Positions 23,515-34,652 are shown, counted from the stretch's first letter. The stretch: DNA of 64,000 nucleotides from Ceratotherium simum simum (GCF_000283155.1 NW_004454197.1:14342026-14406025), one strand, 5' to 3'. The notes: a model not told the origin generated them from the sequence alone. Made by a program: numbers and translations.

Positions 23515-23765
23515 CGCAGATGATTCCTTGCAGAGGGAACAGTATGTGCAAAGGCCCAGAAGGGTGGGAAGATTGGCTTTGGAGAGAAGTAAGCTCATCA
23601 TGGCTTGAGGGCCCTGGGTGGGAAGGCAGAGGGTAGGGGGAGATGTACCTGGAGAAGCAGGCAGGCCAGGTTCTAAAGAGCCTTGCGTGGCGGGCTAAGG
23701 AGCTCAGGCTTTACCTGCAGAGCCATGGGGAGCCATTGAAGGGGCTCGAGCTGGAGAGCAACAAA
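23515..23765. repeat. Unassigned old interspersed repeat, copy A
   Basis: The stretch includes 'cagagggaacagtatgtgca', 'aaggcccagaagggtgggaa', and later a 'ggctttacctgcagagccat' segment. The same pattern, in the same orientation, occurs at about 43045-43270, so it is a dispersed element rather than unique sequence. I cannot name the family with confidence. Confidence 0.55.
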
Positions 23766-24099
23766 TGAGGTATAGGTTGATGTTGGAGGACTCATCAATG
23801 CCCACTCCTCGGGACATGGGAGGAATGGCTGGCCTCCAGGGATCAAAGGTGTTTATTCGTCAGGATGAGGAGGGAGGAGAGAGAACAAAAGGACCCGACC
23901 TGCAAGGGCCTTGCGAAGCTGAAACTCACGCTGTATAGAGTGACTGAGGGCTGAGGTGGGGAGGGTAGCACAGCCTGTCCCCAAGTCTCCCACGTCCCAG
24001 CTGAATTAACAGATTCTCAGGAGTATTTCATCTGGGTTTGGGTCCGAGGCCATTTCCTGTTATGGACTTGAAAACACAAAAGGGGGATGACAACGATGA

Positions 24100-24290
24100 G
24101 CGAATGTCATCTCCTGGGCAGACACAATGCTGTGTGCTCTGCACATCTTCCTTCGTTTCCTCCCCAGGCAGCCCTGGGGCGTCAGGGCTGCTCTTTCCAT
24201 TTCACAGATGAGGAATCGGAGGCGCAGAGACACCAAGTGACTTGCTTGGTCCCACAGGTAGCAGACAGAGGTCTGGTGTGAACTTGAGTC
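24100..24290 (-). repeat. MIR SINE
   Basis: The antisense MIR core 'catttcacagatgaggaatc' followed by 'gacttgcttggtcccacag' is clear. It lies in ANXA8 intron 1. Confidence 0.7.
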
Positions 24291-24729
24291 TCCCTCCGTC
24301 CCCGCCCCCAGCCTCTCTGTGAGCCTTAGTGGATGACCCAGACAATCTTGCCTCAGGAAATCTCTCTGTCACAAATGTCACAACCCAGGGGCCCTCAGAT
24401 CCAGACATGCTGGGCCTGAACAGGTGGGACAGAGAGGAAGCGGGGGGCAAGGTGGGGCAGCCCTCTGTCCCCGAGTGAAATAGCCAGGACAGTCAAGGGG
24501 CCACGGGGGCCTCCAGTTTCGTCCTGGCGGGTGGGAACAAGACTTAGAGGAGGCGGACGTGGTGGGAAGAACCCAGGGCTGGGCACTTTCCAAAGTCAGC
24601 CGCTGCCCACGGCAGCCTGATTCTGGGCCTTGCTCCCAGTGCGGCAGGGGCGAAGGCCCATCCTTGGGCCCCACCCAGCCAGGCAGACAGAAACCTCTTT
24701 GTAGGGACCTGGTCAACTTGGCAGGATAA

Positions 24730-24935
24730 CAATGACATTCACTGGGCATCTACCGTGGGCCAGACATTCCTCTAAGCACCTCACATTCAATATTTCACTT
24801 GAGACTCTCAACACCTCTATAATGTAGATGCCAATATCCTTATACACAGACGAGGAAACTGAGGCACCAGGAGGCTAAGCAGCTGCTCAAGGTTGCCACA
24901 CTAGTAAGTGTTAGAGTCTAGTTAGAATCTGAGCA
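24730..24935 (-). repeat. MIR SINE
   Basis: The order 'cattcactgggcatctaccg', 'cctctaagcacctcacattc', 'gacgaggaaactgaggcacc' and 'caaggttgccacactagtaa' follows the antisense MIR consensus almost end to end. It is one of the best-preserved MIRs in the window. Confidence 0.85.
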
Positions 24936-25279
24936 GCTTCACTCCAGAGCCCAAACTCTGTGGGCCTCATGTGCCCACAACCATGGGAGAGTGGTTTGGG
25001 GGAGCAAGATCGCACGTAGACCCCACCTGCAACTGGCTGAGCTGCTGGTGAGGACCAAATGTCCTCTGGGCACCACCTGGACCAGGACGAGGACTGGAGG
25101 GGGATGAAAGATCAGCTAGGGGGGCTCATCTGCAGGGTAGAGTGTCTGGGCCTCTCTTGTAGAGACAAAGCCTATCTCCCAAGTTCTTGGGCAGCCCCAT
25201 GATGGGGGATAGCAAAGGCGTGGCCACTCCCCTGTGACTATCACAGAATGCATTGTAGGTGTAGAGTCACAGGCTGGGC

Positions 25280-25821
25280 TGAGTCACCTTTTCAGTGAAA
25301 ATGTTCCTGTCTGGACTAGCCTGCTCTGGGCAAGACCCAGTGGGAACCTAGGCAGACCCTTCCTCTAACAGCTGGAAGGTCTCAGATAAAAAGATCTGAG
25401 CTCCACCACTCCAGGTTGATATACAGGGGCCTGATCCCCAGAAAATTGTCCTTTTTTCCCCCCCTAAAACCGTGGAGTGGGAAGTGAGGCTGAAGCTTCT
25501 CAATGCAGCAAAATCATAACCCCCCAGGTAGCTGCTTACAAATACTGCCACCCAAGCCAACCTCGGACCTGCTGAATGGGCCCCTCCATCCAGTCAGCGC
25601 TGCACGGCCCTCTGAGTGCCAGCGTGAGGGCAGGAGAAAGCCCCTCCTGGGTGGCCCCCAGAGCTCAGCAGCGAGAGCTGAGATGCCCCCACGCTCCCAG
25701 ATGACCTGCATTCCTGTGGGCGAGGCTTCCTTCAGTGAAGAGTTCCAGGAAAACTCAGTCTGGAAAAGGTTGAGTCATCAGTAGAGTAGGAGAGGTAAAA
25801 AAGAGCTCAGCTTCTGAGTCA
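25280..25821. promoter_or_regulatory. Cluster of three AP-1-type TGAGTCA sites in ANXA8 intron 1
   Basis: Exact TGAGTCA heptamers occur at 25280-25286, 25771-25777 and 25815-25821. Fewer than 0.1 would be expected by chance in 550 bp when both orientations are counted. The last lies at the edge of a MIR. Enhancer function is inference. Confidence 0.35.
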
Positions 25822-26010
25822 GGCTGTGGGTTAAGTCCTGACACCAACAGTTAATAGTTGTGTAACCTTGATAAGCACCCTTGCTGGTAAAATGGGGCAT
25901 TCATATTTAACCTGGTGCAAATGTCGGGGAGGTCAAGGAAATGAGCACTGCATTTAAAGCATCTAACACACAGGGCCCAGCACATAGGAGGTGCTCAAAT
26001 CACTAACGGT
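25800..26010 (+). repeat. MIR SINE, sense
   Basis: The order 'gttaagtcctgacacc', 'gtgtaaccttgataag', 'ggtaaaatggggcattc' and 'cagcacataggaggtgctca' follows the MIR consensus in the sense direction. Confidence 0.75.
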
Positions 26011-26310
26011 CATAACAGCAGCTCATGACTCCACAAACAAGGGATACAGCGTATGCAAGCACACAGTTGGGCAACATCTGGACTGCACAGGCTCTTGGGA
26101 TGGAATTTCCACAAGGAATTATTTCTAACAATTTCTGCTGTGAAACATGATGCTAAGAAATGAGATAGGATAATCTGTCATCAGACATTTGAAATTCAAG
26201 CAAAGGATATGGAAGGACTTCTTACCTCTTACTGAAAAGAAATATCCCTATAGACATACTATGGATGGGAATCTGCTCTGTATTTTCAGGATCTAACCCA
26301 GGGCTTGCAT

Positions 26311-26480
26311 GGAAGGATGGGTAGATGGAAGGAAGGAAGGAAGGATGGAAGGAAGGAAGGATGGGAGGGAGGGAGGGAGGGAGGAGGGAGGGAGGAAGGA
26401 TGGATGGAAGGATGGATGGAGAATGGTTGAATAGATGAATGAATGGGTGAGTTGGTGGGTGGGTAGGGGAAAGAGTAGAT
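26311..26480. repeat. GGAA/GGAT tetranucleotide microsatellite
   Basis: About 170 bp of GGAA, GGAT and GGGA units grade into GATGAATG- and GGTGGGTA-like units in ANXA8 intron 1. The reverse strand reads as an apparent 111-codon frame rich in Ser, Pro, Leu and His, which is only the repeat. Confidence 0.92.
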
Positions 26481-28269
26481 GAGTGGATGAGGGGTGGATA
26501 GAAGGAGGGAACAGGTGAGTGGGAGACCAAATTCAATGGGACTAAACTCCCTTCCATTTGAAGGATTTCTGAGTCTCTCTCAAATTCAATGCCGATCTCA
26601 AATCTCCCTCCACTCCTCTACAGTTCCTCTCCCAAAAACACATACTTAAGAGAGATCATTCATTTACATCTCAGAAACTCTGCAGGCACAAGTCTAAGTG
26701 CCCTGAGACAAGCCCTGGATTAGAGATTTGGAAATCAAGGGCCCAGAGATTTTTGTTATCTGGTTGATATCACAATTTCCGAAGCATCATGCAGTTTTTC
26801 TAAACCTAACCCTCTGTTCCCTATGAGCTTGTGGACGCACAAATGCCCTAAGCTGTCAGGACGCTCAGGTGGGTGCCCTGGCTCTCTGCTTCCTGTAAGT
26901 GGGCAGCCCATGCCTGGCTTCCAGTCTTGTCTGCACGCTTTCGTGTTCAGCTCATTGTCCTGTAGCTTTGGGTGGGGTTGTCCTTCCTGCTGCCTGTCGA
27001 CGGTACTGAAGGGAGCTGGCGGTGGCTGGGCCTGCTGCCTGCCCTCAGTTGGCACTGGCTGTGAAGCGCCCAGCCTGATCCAGAGCCCATGCCCCAGGGC
27101 AGAGGCTTCTCCCCGCAGGCTGTGGCTCTGGCTGGCAAGAACCTGTTAACCAAGAGGCTGTTCTGTGGAGGAGACCTGGCAATCCCACAGAGCCCAGAGG
27201 GGAACCGGCAACCCCCCCACAGGCAAGCTGGGCACACCACAGTCTCTCAGGGTGCCCCCACCTTCCTCATTCAAGTAGGTCCCCTACACAGGTCTGCCCA
27301 ATCCCAAGATAGCCACCTCCACAGGACGCAGTACCATTCATGTTCTCTGGTAGCCCCTGCACTCTGCAGTGCCCCCCCACTTCTCCTCCCAAGCTCCCAT
27401 CAACCCAGGGAAACCTTCCCAGCCTCAGGAATCTCATCACAAATGATCCAAAAACCAGCCCGGCAAGAATGAGGGAGGGAAACCTGCAGGTCCAGGCAGG
27501 ACCCTTCTGATGACAACCAGGTGGCTGGGAAGACGCATATGGTAATCGTTGTGCCCTGTCACCTCAATAAAACCATTGCTGGACTCTGAAAGATGCCCCT
27601 CAGTCCCAGGACTTTCTCCTGGTTCTCCCTCCTCCCAAAGCCAAAGGCAAGAGTCTGGGCTCTGCAGCCTCTTCTTGCTGCCCCCACAGCAAGTGTGGCG
27701 GCTCCGGGAATGGCCACAGTGGCCACCTGCAAGGGCTTTGCTGGCACTGTATGAGCCTGCAGCCCCCGACTCCCCAAGGCTGGAACTGGCACTGAGAGCT
27801 GGGATTCCGTCTCTCAGGGAGGCCAGGTGGTGCTGACCAGTCGGCCCTGCCTGCCTCCTCCTCAGGAGGCCCCTCCTTCCAGCCTGAGGGCCAAGCTGGC
27901 AGGATGAGCCTCCCCTTGGCCAAGGCAACTAAGAGGCACCTGGGGCCTCTGCAGCCCTGAGGTGAGGAGGCCACATGGCAACTTGGTGCAAAGTGGACAA
28001 AGGCACCCGTCCTCAGCACACATCTGCCGCAAACTACCACATCCAGAAGCTGCGGCCGTGGACCAGGAAGGACCCCTCAGGCCACCCTCCACCTGAGGTG
28101 GACAGGCAGGAAGAGCCAAGCCAGGCAGGGCCAGGAGGAGCTGGAGGCGCAGCCCCAGCCTACAGCGGCCAAGCTGGTGCTCACCTGTGGGGTGGGCTGC
28201 GAGGTGGGCCGGGAGCCTGCACTGCCCTCCGTGCCTTCCCACTTTGAGCAGGCCGGGGTTCTCTTGCAG

Positions 28270-28360
28270 ATTGAACAGGAGGGTGTTGCGGTAAAGGGCA
28301 GCCCCCACTTCAACCCAGACCCTGACGCGGAGACCCTCTACAAAGCCATGAAGGGGCTCG
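28270..28360 (+). CDS. ANXA8: ANXA8 coding exon 2 (residues 8-37)
   Basis: The exon starts IEQEGVAVKG, contains the PDPDAETLYKAMKG start of annexin repeat 1, and ends one base into the codon for G38. The acceptor is 'ctcttgcag' and the donor GTGAGT. The reverse strand carries an unrelated 305-codon open frame, judged to be chance. Confidence 0.97.
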
Positions 28361-29019
28361 GTGAGTGGGCGTCCATGGCCTTGACTCCGAGCGCTGTGAC
28401 TCTCTGGGGCTCTGCGCACTCTGCTCAAGTCCCCTCTGCTCACAGCAGTGGAGAGGGGATGCCAGGGGCCAGCCTGGGAGTTGGGGGCGTCTCTCCATAA
28501 TCCTCTGAGACTGACTCCCAGCCGTGGTCTACACACACTCCCGACTGGAGACGGGGGAGGGCAGTTGTGCCTCCCTGAGCTCTGGGGGTGGAGAGGGGGC
28601 AGCCATCTGTGTGTGTTCCTGTGTGTCCTTGTGCACGCCACTTCACCCCGCTGGGGCTGAGCCTTCTCACTCTCACTGGTAAATGTCCCCAAGAACTCTG
28701 GACCTTGCGTCACTGGGATTGTGGGTGGGAGGATGTTGGGAGTTTTGTGGGGCTGAACTGGGCCCAGGGGGCATCGCACAGGTTCTGCAGCTTTTCACCT
28801 GCTCCGCTTCAGCTGGCCACAGGGCGGGCTCCATCCTGTCTCCAGTATCCGCGTGCCTGTGAGCGGGAAAGGGCCAGCCTGAAGCCCTCCCTCAGCCCAG
28901 ACAGCCCTCGTGCTGTCAGCCCAGGCAGGATTTACCCCCTAGCTGGCTCTGACTGGAGAATTGGGGCATTAACAAGAACTGCCATTCCTAGACGAGCCTA
29001 GAAAGCGTGTTCATGTCCT

Positions 29020-29160
29020 CTATTTCCTGTGAAATCTTGACTATTATCTCCACTTCCCAAAGGAGAAAACGGAGGCTCGGGGAGGTGCGGCAGCTGGCCC
29101 ATCCAGTGCTGGGCTGGGACTCAGATCCAGTCTCCTGGACCCTCAGTCCTGACCTTGCCT
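29020..29160 (-). repeat. MIR SINE fragment
   Basis: The tract 'cttcccaaaggagaaaacgg' followed by 'aggctcggggaggtgcg' and 'gactcagatccagtc' fits the central part of antisense MIR. It lies in ANXA8 intron 2. Confidence 0.55.
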
Positions 29161-29507
29161 CACTGCCACCAGCACAAGGGCAGTCAAGGCAGGAGGTCTC
29201 ACTTTCTGAGCTCAAAAGACCCCAGGTGATATCCAGAGCAGACCAGATGACCAGAGGGTCCTCAAATTCTATCACTGTGAGGCTGGGCCTGGGCCGCACC
29301 CCAGCATTGTGTGGTTGGGAGGTGGGAAATGGACAGACAGATTTTCTATCTAGGCATCTTGTCTACACCATGAAAATCACCAGGTTTGGGAGCTATCCAG
29401 GTGATGTATCCCCACTGCTTGGCCACCAAGCAGCTGCCTTCCCTCCCCCCAAGCCCTCATCAGCCCCCCTGGGGGCAGTGGGGTGCTCACGCTGTGCACC
29501 ACTGCAG

Positions 29508-29602
29508 GGACCAACGAGCAGGCCATCATCGATGTGCTCACGAGGAGAAGCAACGCGCAGCGGCAGCAGATAGCCAAGTCCTTCAAGGCTCAGTTTGGCC
29601 AG
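29508..29602 (+). CDS. ANXA8: ANXA8 coding exon 3 (residues 38-69)
   Basis: The exon completes G38 and encodes TNEQAIIDVLTRRS... to AQFGQ, the endonexin-fold core of repeat 1 with the G-x-G-T calcium loop formed across the exon 2-3 junction. It is bounded by 'cactgcag' and GTAAGG. Confidence 0.97.
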
Positions 29603-30986
29603 GTAAGGGGGACTGGGGGCGGGGCAGGTGCGCTGGGGGCAGGGACTGCTGCTGCCAGAGACAGCTTGGAAGGCAGTTCCATTCTGGACGAGGCCCTTTT
29701 CTAGAGGCCAGCCCACTGGAAACACGGGCACAGGGGACATCCTTAGACTAAAAAAGGATTCATTGTTTATCTGAAATTCAAATTTAACTAGCCAGCCCAT
29801 GTTTTATCTGGAAAACTTACTTATGGCTCCCCACGCTCCTGGCTTGGTGTCCTACCTCCTGCATCTGCCTCACCTTCCTTTCCCACTGTCTCTCCCACTG
29901 TGCTCCTTCACATTTGCTCTGTGGCCCCATCCGCCCATCCCTGAGCTCTCTTTCCCTGCTGTGATGCTTTGCTCACAGCTTGGCCTGTTCCCTGAGCCTG
30001 GAAGGCCCTTCTCTTTGCCACGTGCCAGAGACACAGGCCAGCTCCACTCTGTCCTGTGGCTTGGGACTCTCTCCTCCTGTTGGAGCTGCTGTGCCTGTGC
30101 CTCCTCCCCGCTGCCGCACGGGAACTCAAAGGGCAGGGGGCACGCAGCCTGGACCCTTTGTCTCTCCTCCCACCCTCCACCACCTCCAGGACAGACCCGG
30201 GCACTGGGGTGCTAGGTAACACAGGAATGAACACACACGTGGCCTTGGCTGCTGGAAGCCTCTGTCAGCGCATATCGTTAGTTCAAAGAGTTAACGCAGC
30301 AAGATGAGTGATGAAGCCCAAACATTCCATCGGAGAAATCAATGTGCTTTTTTTCTTAAATAGTTTCTCTCTCTTAATCTTCACGCCTGTGCATTATTCT
30401 CTGAGTGCAACATTAGAGGAAACAGATGTTCTGAAAGGTTGAGTAAGTCGCCGAAGATCCCAGAGCCTGTGAACAACGAGGTTGGGATTTAAATCCAGGT
30501 CTGACAAGGTCCTTGGCCCTTTGCGCCGTGGTGCTGATAGATCAGCTGGGTGTGTGGCTTCTTGTAGAGACAAGTGCCCTTAGAAGGATACAGACGTGGG
30601 ATGGATTCCTTAATTGGTTCACACATTTATTTAGTGCTTGTGGGCCTAGTGACGGAGATTTGATGGTGACTAATGACGAACTTGTATTTCGGGCTTATGA
30701 TGTGCCCAGCACTGTGCTGAGAGCTGAGTTGAGCCGCACACGTCCCTCCACCAATCCCCTAAGCAATGGTATAAAGCAGGAGTACCGTTATCTCCATCTC
30801 ACAGGTAAGGGTAGTAATGCTTAAAGAAGCTAAGTTGCTGGACCAAGAAATCCCCAGCCAGCACCAGCATGGGGCAGAGCCCACATGGGAATCCAGCCAG
30901 AGCCCCTGGGCCCGACCGCCATCCTGCTGCCTGCACACAGGTGGGCACAGTGTACAGATCATCATCCTTCCTTGTTCCCACATTAG
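29603..30986 (+). other. ANXA8: ANXA8 intron 3
   Basis: This 1.4 kb intron contains a MIR near 30690-30870 and a shorter MIR-like tail near 30380-30500. Nothing else is recognised. Confidence 0.8.
30690..30870 (-). repeat. MIR SINE
   Basis: The order 'gatgtgcccagcactgtgct', 'tctccatctcacagg' and 'aaagaagctaagttgc' matches antisense MIR. Confidence 0.6.
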
Positions 30987-31100
30987 GATCTCACCGAGAC
31001 CTTGAAGTCGGAGCTGAGTGGCAAGTTTGAGAGGCTCATCATAGCCCTCATGTATCCACCATACAGATACGAAGCCAAGGAGCTATACGACGCCATGAAG
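30987..31100 (+). CDS. ANXA8: ANXA8 coding exon 4 (residues 70-107)
   Basis: This 114-nt phase-0 exon encodes DLTETLKSELSGKFERL... to KELYDAMK. E78 is the acidic ligand that completes the repeat 1 calcium site. The MYPPYRYEA segment links repeats 1 and 2. The acceptor is the less common TAG type ('cacattag') and the donor is GTAACT. Confidence 0.97.
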
Positions 31101-31886
31101 GTAACTAAGCAGGTGGGATGGAAAAGGACCCCAAATGCCAACAAGGACTGGGTGAGGAGCAGTGCCTGGACTCCTTTAGGAGAGCTGGCCCTGGGAGCTC
31201 CGAGCTCCCCTTGAGCCACCCTTGGGATGGCACCTGGACCTTGGCTGAACCCAGCGAGCTTGCAGGCTGCTGCTCAGACTGCCACCAAACACAGCACTAC
31301 CTGGCTTCTGCCGTCACATGGCCGTGATGAAGCCAAAATGAATACCTCTCAGGACATCACTCCCCAGGCATGCAGGCATTAGACACTAACCTCTGCAGGC
31401 TTGTGCCCGTTCCCTCAATTTCCCGTCACTTCCCACCACCCCTTCTGCACTTGCAGATGACTAGGAGGGAGTCAGGACCCAGCAACAATAGCCTTCCCCA
31501 CTGAAAGGACGCTTACTGTGGACGTGCATCCACTTTACATCCGCTATCTCTAATCCACCTTCAGGGTGAGGGGCTTATTATCCCCGCATACTGATGAGCA
31601 CCCTTAGGCTCACGGAGGTGGAGTGACCTGTTCTGGATGACCCACCTATGGAGGGAGAGCTGAGACAGCTTTCCCATCACATCACTGGCCCACGGTGTCC
31701 ACCACTGGAGATGAACACGTGCTATTCCCCGCAGCAACATCCTCCAGGAGAGGCCCCATCGGAGTAGGGCAGAGCTGTGACTGCTCTTCCTGAGGCTCCT
31801 CCTTTTGCGTCTTGACAAAAAAGGGTGTGGACAGAGCAGGAGCGCACAGGCAGAGCTCTCCAACCGGCAGAGGTCTTTATCCACAG
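31101..31886 (+). other. ANXA8: ANXA8 intron 4
   Basis: This 786-nt intron carries a MIR at about 31500-31680. The rest has nothing recognised. Confidence 0.8.
31500..31680 (-). repeat. MIR SINE
   Basis: A degenerate antisense MIR with 'ggggcttattatccccgcat', 'actgatgagcacccttagg' and 'ctcacggaggtggagtgacc'. Confidence 0.6.
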
Positions 31887-31977
31887 GGCTTAGGAACCAA
31901 AGAGGGCGTCGTCATTGAAATCCTGGCTTCTCGGACCAAGAACCAGCTGCGGGAGATAATGAAGGCCTATGAGGAGG
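31887..31977 (+). CDS. ANXA8: ANXA8 coding exon 5 (residues 108-137)
   Basis: The exon begins GLGTKEGV, the calcium loop of repeat 2, and runs to AYEE before a split codon (G then AC, giving D138). It is bounded by 'tatccacag' and GTGAGA. Confidence 0.97.
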
Positions 31978-32725
31978 GTGAGAGGCCTGCAGAGAGGGAG
32001 GGTGCAGGGCCTGAGTTAAAGGCTTGGGAATGGCCACAAGCTTTGGCAGCCTGGTAGGGGACATTGGAAAGGGACTTTTCTGGGCTTTTCCACACGTGGG
32101 TTCTGAGCACCTCCTGTGTGCCAAGTCCTGTGCCTATTGTGAGATTGGACATGACTCAGGCTCAATCTCTAAGCCCCCTAAGACCACGGGCTGCTGGGGA
32201 GAGGGGCATGCACCCACTAAACCGTCTGCCCTTGAGGGCATGGCAGCACTGTAGGCCACAGGCTGTGTCAGCAGTGGGTGGGGCTGGCTCCTTCCTGGCC
32301 TGGGGGGTGTGGACCACAGGCGAGCTGTCGTGGAGTCTATGGGATGCAAGACAAGCAGAGGCCAGCCCACCCTCCACGTGGTCTGTCTGGTGGGGAGTCT
32401 GCCGGAAGGTCCTGGCTTTGTCGAACCACAAGATGAAATGGAGCTCGGTTGGCAGCCCCTGGCTGGGCTCTCTGGCCTGGCCCATTTTTCTGCTTCAAGT
32501 TGGGTTGGCAGTCTTTGTCGCTTCCTAGTTCTGAACGACCACCAGGCAATGGAGCGTTTGCCACTCAGACACCTGAGCAGTGTGTCTACTCCCTGTGCCA
32601 AGGACTGATCCTTCCTGGAAGGCTTTAATCCAGAGAAGTGTGGGAAGCGAGGCTGGGAGGAGAAAATCAGGCCCTGGGTAGGCCCCGGGAGGGGGGAAGT
32701 CAATCTTGGCCTGTTTCCCCTGCAG
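31978..32725 (+). other. ANXA8: ANXA8 intron 5
   Basis: This 748-nt intron contains no clear repeat. Antisense open frames (up to 207 codons) cross it and exon 6 but resemble no family and are treated as chance. Confidence 0.8.
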
Positions 32726-32805
32726 ACTATGGGTCCAGCCTGGAGGAAGACATCCAAGCAGACACCAGCGGCTACCTGGAGAGGATCCTGGTGTGCCTTC
32801 TGCAG
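32726..32805 (+). CDS. ANXA8: ANXA8 coding exon 6 (residues 138-164)
   Basis: The exon encodes DYGSSLEEDIQADTSGYL... to VCLLQ. D150, in the QADTSGY motif, is the acidic ligand of the repeat 2 calcium site. It is bounded by 'cccctgcag' and GTATCA. Confidence 0.97.
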
Positions 32806-33029
32806 GTATCACAGCACAGGCTCCTGGGAGCCCCCCGTCTGGGCGATCCTGACAGCTGGGCCCCAGGGCGCAGCTCTCCGGCTGAGCTGCTGGGATGGGG
32901 CGTGGTACAGCCTCCGTGGCCTGGGCTCCCTGGGGACGTCTCAGCGTGGTTGGAGGGCTCTCACTGCAGCCCCTCACACCTCTCCTGACACAGACGCGTG
33001 AGGCACCCTGGGAAGGGGAGGAAAGGGCC

Positions 33030-33240
33030 CGTCACTGAGCAGGTCCCTCACGCCAGGCCCCATGCCAGGCACCTGGCTTACCGTAGCTCACCGAATCCCC
33101 CAGCTCCCTGCGAGGCAGCCCTTACTGCTCCCATTTGACAGATGAGAGGACCGAGACTTGGGGAGGATAACTGGCTTGCTGAAGGCCCCGTGACCACAAA
33201 GCTGCAGACCCTGCCTGCCCTCCTGTCTGGCTCTCCCCTC
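33030..33240 (-). repeat. MIR SINE
   Basis: The order 'ccatgccaggcacctggctt', 'gctcccatttgacagatgag' and 'gaggataactggcttgct' is typical of antisense MIR. It fills much of ANXA8 intron 6. Confidence 0.75.
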
Positions 33241-33298
33241 TGCCCCAGTTGCTCTGGTCAGCCAGCCTTCCTTACAGATCCACCTCCTCTGTTCCTAG

Positions 33299-33358
33299 GG
33301 CAGCAGGGATGACATGAGCGGCTTTGTGGACCCAGGACTGGCCCTCCAAGATGCACAG
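33299..33358 (+). CDS. ANXA8: ANXA8 coding exon 7 (residues 165-184)
   Basis: This 60-nt phase-0 exon encodes GSRDDMSGF... to LQDAQ, the linker between annexin repeats 2 and 3. The acceptor is TAG-type ('gttcctag') and the donor is GTGAGG. Confidence 0.96.
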
Positions 33359-33962
33359 GTGAGGCTACATAAGCTTCCACGCTGCTGGCCACCTGGTCCC
33401 GCCCTCTGCCAGCTAGACTCCGCGGGCTAATGCCCAGAAGCCTCACCCAGCCCCTCTGCTCATGGGGGTCTTCTTTGACGCCAGGCTGGGACCCAGCTCA
33501 GCTCTCTACAGGCCTTTACCCTCTGGTGTTTGAGGAGGAAAGTGAGGCGTTGGGGAGACTCAGAAAAAGGATGGGGAGTGACTTTGGTGGGGTCCACTGA
33601 AGCTCTGTCCTGGCAGGAACAGCCCACAAACCTGGGGCCGCTGGGCCTCCGAGGACCAGATGCATGTATTCAGCTCTCTATAGGTCTGGCAGCCAGCAGA
33701 GGGCCTGGAGATGCCCAGAGGCAGAGCCAAGCCCCCGTGGGGAGGCAGGGGAGCTCCTGGGGCAGCTTCCGGCCAGGCATTGAGAAGACATTTTAACCAC
33801 TCAGGGGTAGCAAGCTCCCCGTCAGAGACAATCAAGCAGAGGAGCACGCCCGCCTGGTGTGGCGGGCAGGGCCTGACCCTCAGGCTGCAGCTCTGGGACG
33901 CTGGGCTTCTGTCCACCTCCTTGCTCTCCTTCACTGGCTCGTTGTGGGTGTCCCAATGCTAG
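33359..33962 (+). other. ANXA8: ANXA8 intron 7
   Basis: This 604-nt intron has no recognised repeat or coding signal. Its 3' end has a short, interrupted pyrimidine tract. Confidence 0.8.
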
Positions 33963-34056
33963 GATCTGTATGCAGCAGGCGAGAAGATTCGCGGGACTGA
34001 TGAGATGAAATTCATCACCATCCTGTACACGCGCAGCGCCACACACCTGATGAGAG
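33963..34056 (+). CDS. ANXA8: ANXA8 coding exon 8 (residues 185-215)
   Basis: The exon encodes DLYAAGEKIRGTDEMKFI... to SATHLMR plus one base of V216. GEKIRGT is the variant calcium loop typical of the third annexin repeat. The acceptor 'caatgctag' has a weak pyrimidine tract, but the reading phase and protein match leave little doubt. Confidence 0.96.
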
Positions 34057-34296
34057 GTACCAGGGAGGGACAGAGGCCATGTCGGGGCCACAGGGCCTCT
34101 CCCTTCACACTGAACATCCAGTGTGCGGCCTTGTCGAGTCACAGAGGTGGGGAGAGAGCCAGGGAGCCCTGGACCCTTTCCCCAGCAACCAAGTGGAGGT
34201 CAGGGGTGGCACGTTGGTGTGCGGTCTCTGATCCGATATGCTAGGGGCGTTACGCAGACACCTGTGCGTCCCCTAAGAGAAGCCCACTCTCCACAG

Positions 34297-34392
34297 TGTT
34301 TGAGGAATATGAGAAAATCGCCAACAAGAGCATTGAGGACAGCATCAAGAGTGAGACCCACGGCTCGCTGGAGGAGGCCATGCTCACCGTGG
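34297..34392 (+). CDS. ANXA8: ANXA8 coding exon 9 (residues 216-247)
   Basis: The exon encodes VFEEYEKIANKSIED... to AMLTV and the first base of V248. E235 in KSETHGS is the acidic partner of the repeat 3 loop. It is bounded by 'ctccacag' and GTAAGA. Confidence 0.97.
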
Positions 34393-34652
34393 GTAAGAGA
34401 CACAGCTCTGTGCTCAGACCGGCGTGTGTCCACAGGCCATAGGCTCAGCGATGGGGCAGCGCCCAGGGCGGCAATAGCCAGTGGCTGGATCCCTGTGTCC
34501 ACCTTCAAGGGACGCTCCCCAGCCCACACTCTCAGCATGTACTCTTCCGCCCAGGACACTGGAGCTACTCAGGTGGACCTTACTGTCTTCAATGTGCTGT
34601 GTCCGGCCAGGGATTGTTCTCTGTGCTGCCCACAGAGTGCCCAATGCTGTAT

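Larger units (their letters stand above)
23115..28269 (+). other. ANXA8: ANXA8 intron 1, 5.2 kb
   Basis: This is the longest intron of the gene. It holds a purine-rich stretch near 23150-23215, an unassigned old repeat (23515-23765), three MIR SINEs (24100-24290, 24730-24935, 25800-26010), a GGAA/GGAT microsatellite (26311-26480) and three TGAGTCA sites (25280, 25771, 25815). The open frames near 27437-28270 on both strands overlap each other in GC-rich sequence and are not supported as genes. Confidence 0.85.

Noticed and set aside
26222..26557. 111-codon Ser/Pro/His-rich minus-strand frame
   Set aside because: It is the translation of the GGAA/GGAT microsatellite.
27862..28779. Minus-strand open frame of 305 codons
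   Set aside because: It overlaps ANXA8 exon 2 in antisense, lies in GC-rich sequence, is rich in Pro, Arg, Gly and Ser, and shows no family resemblance. A chance frame is the simplest reading.
32134..32757. 207-codon minus-strand frame across ANXA8 intron 5 and exon 6
   Set aside because: It is antisense to a well-supported exon and has no homology that I recognise.
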